Shown here one piece after another: positions 1 through 7,929 of a stretch of 40,603 bases of DNA (positions within the stretch are counted from its first letter, which is position 1; each line of letters begins with the position of its first letter). Below the pieces are notes generated by a model that saw only the letters and a program-made list of their open reading frames with translations, was not told the origin of the DNA and did no database searches. Source of the DNA: Rickettsiaceae bacterium (lineage in GTDB: Bacteria; Pseudomonadota; Alphaproteobacteria; Rickettsiales; Rickettsiaceae); assembly GCA_020697135.1 (NCBI GenBank), contig JAJFBM010000009.1, positions 1-40,603 on the forward strand. Reading direction: 5' to 3'. The position numbers and the translations under genes were made by a program.

Positions 1-117
1 GTAAGCAATAATTTACCTATTAATTTAATAGTGATGTACTTCTCAAATGTTTTAACCTCATCCATGAATGTATATAAAAGTTCCTTCAAGAGATGTTTAA
101 ATTTTTATAAAATCATT

Positions 118-146
118 TTGACTTAAGGGGATAATTATATTAATAT
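118..146 (+). promoter_or_regulatory. Candidate sigma70 promoter for the symporter-kinase gene
   Basis: TTGACT at 118-123 and TAATAT at 141-146 are separated by 17 bases. The first box is 5 of 6 to consensus and the second 4 of 6. It lies about 120 bases before the start codon at 265. The DNA is very AT-rich, so chance matches are common. I see no gene or RNA in the rest of bases 1-264. Confidence 0.35.
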
Positions 147-264
147 TACTTAACTTTAATTTAAACTTTTAAATATATAAATTACCGGTTGCCTTATGGA
201 TCCTAGTAACTACTTGCTTAAATCGTATTTTGTTCTTATTATTCAGTAAAAGAAATCAAATAAT

Positions 265-3200
265 ATGTTAGATCTAGTAATACCCTTAATATATTTATCT
301 GGCCTTCTCCTTGTAGGGGTGTTTTCTGGAATAAAAGTCAGAACTTCGATAGATTATACAATTGGTAATGCAAACTATTCAACAGCCAGAGTAGTTTCTG
401 CAATTTTTGTAACTATTATAGGTAGTGAATCTTTAGTATGGAGTGCTGAACGAAACAGCCAAATAGGCCTAATAAGTATTTTTATAACTCTCGGCATTTC
501 AATAAACAGAATAATTACTGCAAAATTCTTAGCCCATAAAATTTACACTTATCGAGATAATTTAAGCGTTAGTGGAATAATAGGCTATATATACGGTAAA
601 GAGGCAAGAATATTAACCGGAGTAATAAACTTAGCCTATAGTCTTATAGTGATTTGTGCGCAAGCTCTCTTAATTATTAATATATTTTACTATTTTTTTG
701 GTATTGAACCTATTTTTAGCATTTTTATAGGGCTTGGAGGGGTTATTATATATTCATCTCTAGGAGGTATAAAGGGTATAATTAATACAAGCCTAATGCA
801 ATGTTTAATACTCATCATAACTATACCAATTTTATTTAATCTAGGGATTGAATCACTAGGGGGGTATGATGCTTTCTGGGAAGTGCTTCCCGCTACAAAG
901 TTCCATCACTTAGTTAGCAAACAAAATGTTAATCATTGTTTGTTAACGTTCGTTGTTCTTGCTATTTTTTCCCTAGATCCAGTTTCTATTCAAAGAATTT
1001 TAATTTGTCGAGATCAAAAACAAAGTGCTAAAACTTTATATATAACAGGAATTATTATAATTCCATTCCTAATTATTGCAGGTCTTAATGGTATTCTCTC
1101 ACTGTTGATGATACCTGGAGTTGAGCCAAATTTTAACTTATCTAATATAATTGAGTCGGTACTTCCTGAAATCAATCAAGGTTTTGTAGCTATAGGGTTG
1201 CTTGCTATTATAATTTCGACTGCTGATTCCCAATTAAACTCAGCAACAATCGCAGTAGTTAATGATATCTTATTACCTATTTTAGGACTTAATATTCGTT
1301 TAGAGACTCATCTGAAATTGCTGCGTATTATTGGAATAATCTTAGGAGTAGGCGTTGCATTTTTTGTTATTAATGTTCCTTTGACCCAGGATATTATTTA
1401 TTACGCCTATAAGATATGGGCTCCTATAATTCCTCTCTTAGTTCTAGGTTTGTATGATATTAAGTTTGCGCAAAGAGCCTATATTTCTTCATGTATTATT
1501 TGTCTTATATCAATTTTTGCTATAGATAATATATTTAATGTTTATTCGAGCTTTATAGCTATTATTCCAGCAGTAATTCTTCAATCTATATATCTTACTA
1601 TTGTTTTATGTTATTTGGAGCAAAGAAGCTTAACAAAGGTTTTGAGTTATGTATTGATTAAATTTATTAAAACAAAATATAGATTTCTTGCAAAAGTTGT
1701 GTCCTATATTAAATATATTTTTTCAGAATCTATTTTTGATCGGCTAGTAGATTTTTCTGCTTCCAGGGTAGAGCTTCACGGAGCTTACTATGTAGCTTTT
1801 GGTGTATTTGGTACTATTAATTACATTATACCTTATTTCGTATGGACACATGAAACTATCAATGATTACTTAACCTTGATTCTAAGGATAATAGCAAGTA
1901 TTTTATGTTTTATGTTAATCCTTAAATATCAGTCAAAGGATTTAGATAAAGAGAATTACGATTCAAGAACCCTACCATTTTACTGGCATGTGACGTTATT
2001 ATTTTGCTTGCCACTAATGTCGACCTATACGCTTTTAGTAAGCGGATTTGCGACTACTTGGTTAATTAATGCAACTCTATCGATATTTATTTTAGTTTTA
2101 CTAGTAGACTGGATAACTTTTACCGTAATATTACCGCTTGGCTTTGCGCTTGGTTATACAATATATATGTTACGTACTGGTCATCTTGAAATCTACTTTA
2201 TTAAAGAAAATTTATATTTGACAATCTATTTAAATAGCTTTGCATTATTGATAGGGGTGTTTTTCCTCTACCATAAGGAGAAAATGATAAAGGCAGTTAT
2301 TGATGCAAAAAATAAATTAGAGATAATGAATGCTGAACTGGAAGATAAAGTTCAGAAAAGAACTGATACTTTAAAGCAAGCGCTTAATGTCAAAACTGAA
2401 TTTTTAAATAATATTAGTCATGAAGTTCGTACGCCCTTGCAAGGTATAACAGGGATATCTACAGAACTTGTAGAACAATGGCAGCGACTTTCCGATAATG
2501 AAAGATATGCTTATGTAAAAACTGTAGCCAGTAATAGTAATAGATTAATATCATTAGTTTCTAATCTACTTGATTTATCTAAGTTTGACTCAGGGAAAAT
2601 GCTTTTTGATATGGAGAAAGCTGATCTTCAGGAAATAGTCAAAGAAATTATCGATGAGTTAGAGATTTTTAATTTAAAACAAGATGTGGAAATCGAGCTT
2701 ATTCAAATTTCTCTTGATACTAAAGTACTTGCAGATCGCAATAGAATAGCCCAAGTTGTAAGAAATCTTTTATCAAACTCTTTAAAATTTACAGATAAAG
2801 GTACTATTACTGTAAAGCTTGAACAAGTTAATATTGAAGATTGGAATGAAGCGTTTAAAACTGGGATAATGGTAAGTATTAAAGATATGGGGCCAGGGAT
2901 ACCAGAGGGTGAGTTGAGTGTAATTTTTCAACCATTTACACAAAGTTCTAGAACAAAAACTAAAGCAGGAGGTACCGGTCTTGGTCTTGCTATATCTTCA
3001 GAGATAGTGCATGCTCATAATGGTAAAATATGGGCTGAAAATAATGAAGATAAAGGTGCTACATTTTCATTTATAATACCCTCTCCACCACAAAGTAAAT
3101 TAGAAGCTCCATCGTTTGAGCATGAAAATGATCATGTGCATTCTAAATTACAGAATAAGAAAGTATTGTTAGTTGATGACGAGCAATCTTGTTTAATTTC

Positions 3201-3528
3201 TGGTAGCTTAATATTGCAATCTGCTGGTTTTGAAGTGGTTACTGCAGATGGCGGAGAGAGTGCTTTAAAGTCTCTTAGAGAGGAGGAGTTTTGTTTAGTT
3301 TTTCTTGATTTAATGATGCCAGATATTTATGGTTTAGATGTACTTGCTGAAATGAAAAATGATCCTAAAATGAAAAGAACTCCTGTTGTTCTACAAACTG
3401 GAGCATCGGATAATGTCGAGATTGCTAAGGCTTTTTCAATGGGTATTGCAGCCTATATATCAAAGCCATATGATAAAAAAAGAATGACTAAAATTATAAA
3501 TGAAGTTTTAAAAGATCAGCAAAAATAA
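265..3528 (+). CDS. Sodium:solute symporter-histidine kinase-receiver hybrid
   Basis: This is a 1087-residue inner-membrane sensor. Residues 1 to about 460 form a sodium:solute symporter (SSS) domain, with the conserved STADSQLNSA stretch. About six more hydrophobic segments follow, to roughly residue 670, and then a short coiled coil. The kinase core has H719 in an ISHEVRTPLQ H-box, an N-box at 833-839, the DMGPGIP G1 box at 874-880 and a GGTGLGLA G2 box. A C-terminal receiver domain has acidic residues D971/D972, phosphoacceptor D1015 and K1067. The layout is CbrA-like plus a receiver, which suggests that solute transport or binding controls a phosphorelay; the ligand and downstream partner are not visible. 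No phosphotransfer protein or DNA-binding regulator is adjacent. The start has no strong Shine-Dalgarno. A stand-alone paralogue of the symporter half sits at 11144. Confidence 0.93.
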   Translation: MLDLVIPLIYLSGLLLVGVFSGIKVRTSIDYTIGNANYSTARVVSAIFVTIIGSESLVWSAERNSQIGLISIFITLGISINRIITAKFLAHKIYTYRDNLSVSGIIGYIYGKEARILTGVINLAYSLIVICAQALLIINIFYYFFGIEPIFSIFIGLGGVIIYSSLGGIKGIINTSLMQCLILIITIPILFNLGIESLGGYDAFWEVLPATKFHHLVSKQNVNHCLLTFVVLAIFSLDPVSIQRILICRDQKQSAKTLYITGIIIIPFLIIAGLNGILSLLMIPGVEPNFNLSNIIESVLPEINQGFVAIGLLAIIISTADSQLNSATIAVVNDILLPILGLNIRLETHLKLLRIIGIILGVGVAFFVINVPLTQDIIYYAYKIWAPIIPLLVLGLYDIKFAQRAYISSCIICLISIFAIDNIFNVYSSFIAIIPAVILQSIYLTIVLCYLEQRSLTKVLSYVLIKFIKTKYRFLAKVVSYIKYIFSESIFDRLVDFSASRVELHGAYYVAFGVFGTINYIIPYFVWTHETINDYLTLILRIIASILCFMLILKYQSKDLDKENYDSRTLPFYWHVTLLFCLPLMSTYTLLVSGFATTWLINATLSIFILVLLVDWITFTVILPLGFALGYTIYMLRTGHLEIYFIKENLYLTIYLNSFALLIGVFFLYHKEKMIKAVIDAKNKLEIMNAELEDKVQKRTDTLKQALNVKTEFLNNISHEVRTPLQGITGISTELVEQWQRLSDNERYAYVKTVASNSNRLISLVSNLLDLSKFDSGKMLFDMEKADLQEIVKEIIDELEIFNLKQDVEIELIQISLDTKVLADRNRIAQVVRNLLSNSLKFTDKGTITVKLEQVNIEDWNEAFKTGIMVSIKDMGPGIPEGELSVIFQPFTQSSRTKTKAGGTGLGLAISSEIVHAHNGKIWAENNEDKGATFSFIIPSPPQSKLEAPSFEHENDHVHSKLQNKKVLLVDDEQSCLISGSLILQSAGFEVVTADGGESALKSLREEEFCLVFLDLMMPDIYGLDVLAEMKNDPKMKRTPVVLQTGASDNVEIAKAFSMGIAAYISKPYDKKRMTKIINEVLKDQQK

Positions 3529-3668
3529 ATATAACCTATTTAGACTTTACCTTGACTAAAATATAATAGGTGTTAAGTTATAATCGTTTGATGCGGTTAA
3601 TATAATTGAGTTAAAAGCTTTAACCGTACTTTTTAATATTTTATATATAAAGCTTATATAGGAGAAAT

Positions 3669-4049
3669 ATGATGGATAATACTAATAATGTAGTGGCTTC
3701 AACCCAAATAGCGCAAGAGCCAGTTCCTGCTGTGCCAATGGATACTCAGTCTGGATGGATGAGTATGGTGCCAATCGTTTTAATATTTTTTGTGATGTAT
3801 TTTTTACTTATTCGCCCACAGGAAAAGAAAAGACGTGAACATGAAGAAATGGTAATGCAGGTCAAGAAAGGTGAATCTGTAGTAACTCTTGGCGGTATTT
3901 TTGGTACTATAGTTAAAGTTGATGAAAAAGAAAATACAGCGCTTCTTGAAATTGCTAAAGATGTACAGATAAAGATACTAAGATCTTCAATTGCAGAATT
4001 TTTAGATAGAAAGGTAGAGTCTAAAAAAGCCTCGCCCGCTAAGAAGTAA
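3669..4049 (+). CDS. yajC: Preprotein translocase accessory subunit YajC
   Basis: YajC is a small membrane subunit of the Sec translocase complex that associates with SecDF. The 126-residue protein has one transmembrane helix at about residues 31-49, followed by the family hallmark LLIRPQEKKRREHEEM. A compact domain with VTLGGIFGTIVKV follows, then a lysine-rich tail. GGAGAA at about 3660-3665 serves the start; an ATG one codon later is equally possible. A TTGACT box at 3552 and a TATAAT box at 3579 lie upstream but 21 bases apart, so the promoter is uncertain. secD follows after about 80 bases, the usual yajC-secD order. Confidence 0.95.
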   Translation: MMDNTNNVVASTQIAQEPVPAVPMDTQSGWMSMVPIVLIFFVMYFLLIRPQEKKRREHEEMVMQVKKGESVVTLGGIFGTIVKVDEKENTALLEIAKDVQIKILRSSIAEFLDRKVESKKASPAKK

Positions 4050-4131
4050 CCGATTAATTTTAAATTATTCAAAGCTATAAATAATAATACATAATTACAC
4101 TAGTTTATCTTTTATTTTAATGAGGAATCAA

Positions 4132-5688
4132 GTGCAGTCGATGAATGCCTGGAAAATAATTATATCAATGTTGGTAACATTAATAAGCCTAATTTATTTT
4201 TTGCCAAATTTTACTTCATCCGAAAAATATAGCTGGTTACCTAATTCAAAATTAAATTTAGGATTAGACTTAAGAGGTGGCTCTCATCTTTTATTGAATG
4301 TTGATTTCGATAAATATTTAATTGATCAATTGGAGATTCAGGCTGACTCGATTCGTCAAGAGCTTAGAAATAAGAAACTTGGATATAAAAACCTACAAGC
4401 TCATAACGATAAAATAACATTTTTACTGCGCGATAAAGAAGATTTACCAAAAATGCAATCTGCTCTTAAATCTCTTGATAATACTATGCAGGTTGAAGTT
4501 AGGGATGATAAAATTGAACTTAAATATAGTGAAAGAAAAATTACAGACCTTAAATTAAAACTCATTGAGCAATCAATTGAGATAATAAGAATGAGGGTGG
4601 ATGAGACAGGAACTAAAGAACCTATCATTCAAAGACAAGGTGAAAATAATATTTTACTTCAGGTTCCAGGGCTTGAAGATCCTTCTACTTTGAAAAACCT
4701 ACTTGGGAAAACAGCAAAATTAACTTTTCATTTAGTTGATGATTCTGTAAGCATAGAAGATGCTTTAAGAGGAGTTGTGCCTGTGGGATCGGAATTAATT
4801 AAAAGTGATGCTGCTCAAGGTGAAGAATATTATGTGCTGATAAAGAAGAAAACCGTAGTAAATGGTGATCTGCTAAATGATGCTCGTGTTGGTTTTGACC
4901 AATTTCAACAGCCAATTGTAGAATTTTCTTTCAATACGTTAGGTGCTAAATTATTTGCAGATGTTACTAAAAGTAATGTTGGTAAAAGACTTGCTGTAGT
5001 GCTTGATAAGAGAATTCTTGTTGCACCTTCAATCAGAGAGCCTATAATTGGTGGAAGAGGCTCAATTGCAGGAAGTTATAGTATGCAGTCAGCTAGTGAG
5101 CTTGCCCTTCTTTTAAGGTCAGGTGCGCTTCCTGCTCCACTTAAAGTTATTGAAGAGAGAACAGTTGGACCTAATCTTGGGGAAGATTCTATTAAAGCTG
5201 GAACACTTGCTGGGGTAATTGGCTTTGCAGGGGTAGTACTCTTTATGCTTTGGACATATGGCGCTTTTGGTATGTTTGCAAATATTGCGCTTACTCTTAG
5301 CTTAGTATACTTAATAGCAATACTCTCAATGTTCCAGGCAACACTTACACTTCCTGGAATCGCTGGTATAATCCTAACAATCGGTATGGCAGTTGATGCA
5401 AATGTTCTTATATATGAGCGTATAAGAGAAGAATCTCGAAAAGGGGTATCGTCGCTTTATGCAGTGAAAAATGGTTTTGAATCAGCATTTTCTACTATTG
5501 CAGACTCTAATATTACAACTCTTATAGCTGCTATTTTATTATATAATTTTGGGGTGGGCGCGATTAAAGGATTCGCTGTAACCTTGACCGCAGGGATAAT
5601 TGCTTCAATGTTTTCTGCAATAATAATTACAAGATTATTAATAGATAGTTGGATGAGTTTAGTTAAACCTAAAAAATTAAATTTGTGA
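4132..5688 (+). CDS. secD: Protein translocase subunit SecD
   Basis: SecD uses the proton motive force, together with SecF, to help pull exported proteins across the inner membrane. The protein has an N-terminal transmembrane helix, the LGLDLRGGSHLLL signature, a large periplasmic P1 region, and five C-terminal membrane helices including the GMAVDANVLIYERIREE stretch. I start it at the GTG at 4132 because GAGG at 4122-4125 is 6 bases upstream. The in-frame ATG at 4120 overlaps that ribosome-binding site. From the GTG the protein is 518 residues, a normal size for stand-alone SecD. secF does not follow; the next gene is the Mth938-like gene, 8 bases on, so SecF must be encoded elsewhere if present. 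Confidence 0.95.
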   Translation: MQSMNAWKIIISMLVTLISLIYFLPNFTSSEKYSWLPNSKLNLGLDLRGGSHLLLNVDFDKYLIDQLEIQADSIRQELRNKKLGYKNLQAHNDKITFLLRDKEDLPKMQSALKSLDNTMQVEVRDDKIELKYSERKITDLKLKLIEQSIEIIRMRVDETGTKEPIIQRQGENNILLQVPGLEDPSTLKNLLGKTAKLTFHLVDDSVSIEDALRGVVPVGSELIKSDAAQGEEYYVLIKKKTVVNGDLLNDARVGFDQFQQPIVEFSFNTLGAKLFADVTKSNVGKRLAVVLDKRILVAPSIREPIIGGRGSIAGSYSMQSASELALLLRSGALPAPLKVIEERTVGPNLGEDSIKAGTLAGVIGFAGVVLFMLWTYGAFGMFANIALTLSLVYLIAILSMFQATLTLPGIAGIILTIGMAVDANVLIYERIREESRKGVSSLYAVKNGFESAFSTIADSNITTLIAAILLYNFGVGAIKGFAVTLTAGIIASMFSAIIITRLLIDSWMSLVKPKKLNL

Positions 5689-5696
5689 TAATTTAG

Positions 5697-6086
5697 ATGG
5701 ATATAACCCCAGTAATTCCAGATACTTATAATGTTATTACCGGCTATTCTAAAGGCAGCTTTCTTATAAATGAAGAAAGGTATATTGGCAATATTATTAT
5801 CTCACGTGATAAAATTTGGCCATGGGATAATTGTAATATTGATAATATTTCAAAAGAATCTTTTGAGACAATAATTAAAGATGTTACAAGTAAAGTTTCA
5901 ATGGGTAATATTATATTGCTAGTAGGCCTAGGCGAGAGTCATCATGTTGCACCTTTTAAATTATCTCATGCGCTCTCAATATATAATATCAGTATTGATA
6001 TAATGAGTACAGCAGCAGCGTGCAGAACATATAATATATTGCTTGCTGAGGGCAGAGAAGTATATGCAGCTTTAAAGGGTTTGTAG
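5697..6086 (+). CDS. Mth938/NDUFAF3-like domain protein (DUF498)
   Basis: This 129-residue protein matches the Mth938 fold family, whose mitochondrial relative NDUFAF3 assists complex I assembly. Visible family features are the N-terminal stretch ending in GYSKGSFLINEERYIGNIII, the LLVGLGESH segment at about residues 76-84, and MSTAAACRTYNILLAEGREV near the C-terminus. In many alphaproteobacteria this gene closes the yajC-secD-secF operon, and here it follows secD directly. The bacterial function is not well settled. Spacing of 8 bases to secD and 5 bases to the next gene supports co-transcription. Confidence 0.88.
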   Translation: MDITPVIPDTYNVITGYSKGSFLINEERYIGNIIISRDKIWPWDNCNIDNISKESFETIIKDVTSKVSMGNIILLVGLGESHHVAPFKLSHALSIYNISIDIMSTAAACRTYNILLAEGREVYAALKGL

Positions 6087-6091
6087 CATTA

Positions 6092-6508
6092 ATGCATGTC
6101 AAAGAGTCCTTCCAAATTATCGATCATTTGCATCCGATGTTACCAGAGGTGATCGCTTTAAGTATCGGGAATCTTACTAATAAAAAGATTCACAAAGTTT
6201 TAAATAGCTATAAGCCAAAAGATAATTATTTGATTGGCTATTTTTTAAATAGTAAAATGATAGGGGTAATTGGAGTTGCTCTCTCTGATTACCATGTTAA
6301 AATAAGACATATAAGCATTTTGCTGAATTATCAACGACGCGGTATTGGAAAGAAGCTAATTGATTACATTATAAAACATTATAATGTAAATTCTCTTCAA
6401 GCTGAGACGGATGATTAGTCTGTAAATTTTTATAAAGCTTTAGGTTTTATGTGTACTGAATTTATAGGGGGATATGGTAAACGCTATATATGTAAAGCTG
6501 GATTATAA
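6092..6508 (+). pseudogene. GNAT acetyltransferase interrupted by an in-frame amber codon
   Basis: The frame from 6092 reads as a GNAT-family N-acetyltransferase. The acetyl-CoA binding motif QRRGIGKKLI is intact and is followed by LQAETDD. A TAG at 6416-6418 then stops translation after 108 residues. Reading on in the same frame gives SVNFYKALGF and GGYGKRYICKAGL to a TAA at 6506-6508. That is exactly the expected last strand and helix of the family, where ETDEESVNFYKKLGF-like sequence is normal. One base change (for example GAG to TAG) explains the break, and no frameshift is needed. It could be a young pseudogene, a sequencing error, or a readthrough site. Substrate unknown. It lies 5 bases after the Mth938-like gene, at the end of the yajC operon. 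Confidence 0.8.
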
Positions 6509-6522
6509 TTTAACTTAAATCA

Positions 6523-6563
6523 AAGCTGGGTAGCATTTTATACTTATATGTATACACCAGCTT
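6523..6563. terminator. Hairpin between convergent genes
   Basis: AAGCTGGGTA at 6523-6532 pairs with the complement at 6553-6563, with one bulged A and a 20-base loop. It lies between the ends of the acetyltransferase (plus) and the coiled-coil gene (minus). It may terminate either; there is no clear T run. Confidence 0.35.
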
Positions 6564-6726
6564 CGAATATAGAAATTTTGGAAAAGCATTTAACTGTATG
6601 AATCTAGCTGCTCATTTAAACCTTCATATAAGATTGAGCTTTAAGTTAAACGATATAATATGATTCTTCGTTATTATCTAATCCTAATAAATGCGGAAGT
6701 TCGTTGGTAAAATGAATAGCATCTTT

Positions 6727-7428
6727 TTAAGCTAAATCTAGGCTTGTTTTATCGGACTCTTCGTAAGCTTTGAGTAACTTTGATAATAACTCTTCCTTCT
6801 TTCCCTCTACTAAAGTTTTTCTAGTATTAATTAAGTCATATATCTCTTTTTCATTTTCATCGAATAATTTCTGATATTTTTCTTTAAGGTTATTATTTGT
6901 ATCCTTAAGCTGTATATCAATCTTTTTTTTTAAATCTACTAAAATTGCATTTGCTTTCACTGTTTGTTGATGCTCAATATCCTTAGCATCAATCATGACA
7001 TTTACTCCCTTCAAGGGCGCAATAATCTTCTTTACTTCAGCGATACGTTGATCAAGTACTTTTTGTACTTCAGCGTCCTTTTCTTTTATTAGTTCTGCTC
7101 TTTTAGCTGCAAGTTGTTCTTGAAAAGCAGCTCTTTGCGTGTCGGATTCTTTCTTTAATCCCAATTGAGTTACAATAAGAAATTGATCAATTTCTTTCTC
7201 TTTTTTATCTATAAATTCTTTTAAAGAACTTTCAGTTGCCTTTTGAAGCTTATTGCAAAGTGTTTTATATTGAAGAGTCATCAATAATTGCTTTTTTACT
7301 TCTTCGACAGAGTCTTTGCTTTGCTTTGACTTTTGGTTTTCTTCTTGTTCTAACTTATTGCTCTCAATTTGTAGGTTATTTAAATCAGAGCTAATATCAT
7401 AAATTTCATTATTTTTGGCTTTAGACAT
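6727..7428 (-). CDS. Coiled-coil protein of unknown function
   Basis: The 233-residue product is almost wholly charged and helical, with heptad-like runs of K, E, L and I from about residue 12 to the end. It has no signal peptide, membrane segment or cysteine cluster that suggests chemistry. A less charged break near residues 138-147 (APLKGVNVMI) may separate two coiled coils. A strong AGAGGGG ribosome-binding site precedes the ATG. I do not recognise a family. It is transcribed alone, divergent from bamA across a 501-base gap. Confidence 0.75.
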   Translation of the reverse strand: MSKAKNNEIYDISSDLNNLQIESNKLEQEENQKSKQSKDSVEEVKKQLLMTLQYKTLCNKLQKATESSLKEFIDKKEKEIDQFLIVTQLGLKKESDTQRAAFQEQLAAKRAELIKEKDAEVQKVLDQRIAEVKKIIAPLKGVNVMIDAKDIEHQQTVKANAILVDLKKKIDIQLKDTNNNLKEKYQKLFDENEKEIYDLINTRKTLVEGKKEELLSKLLKAYEESDKTSLDLA

Positions 7429-7929
7429 AATACCCCTCTATCTCTTAATATTTATATTTCTCACTTATAATATAATTGCTTAATTTTATAGCCATTACAT
7501 ATATACTAACGCTTCACCAAAATTATAATAAAAAATAAACTATGAAATATGGATGCAATTAAAAGCTTTTAATATTAATTTTATATCTTTCAGATATTTA
7601 GGTTCTTGATTTCATAAATAACATTTATATAACTCAAAGATATAAAATTAATTTGGATTTTCAACCATAAAAAATATCATTCTCAATATTTTAATGGTAG
7701 GTTTTATGATTCTATACGATAAAAGTGTGAATCGTTACATGACTTACTTAAACCTTTGCTTACCGAATAAAAAAATTATCAATTAAGATATACATAATAA
7801 AATGATCTTTAGTCTCAGTTTTTATGAAATTAATTTTAAAATCTATAGTAATGTAAGAGATCTATTGTAATTTGCTTTATTATAGGATAAAACATTTTTG
7901 GTTATATAATTCATTTTGAAGGTAGACTC
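7429..7929. other. 501-base intergenic region between divergent genes
   Basis: I find no open frame or structural RNA that I can support here. It must hold the promoters of the coiled-coil gene (minus) and bamA (plus). A TATAAT at 7905-7910 is only 20 bases from the bamA start and has no convincing -35 box. The clear structure is the long inverted repeat at 7574-7652, listed separately. Confidence 0.6.
7574..7652. repeat. Perfect 17-bp inverted repeat with a 45-base spacer
   Basis: Bases 7574-7590 (ATTAATTTTATATCTTT) are the exact reverse complement of 7636-7652. The arms are separated by 45 bases and no gene crosses them. The repeat is in the middle of the coiled-coil/bamA gap, too far from either 3' end to be an ordinary terminator. 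It could be the ends of a small non-autonomous element, a cruciform, or a structured leader. Confidence 0.7.
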
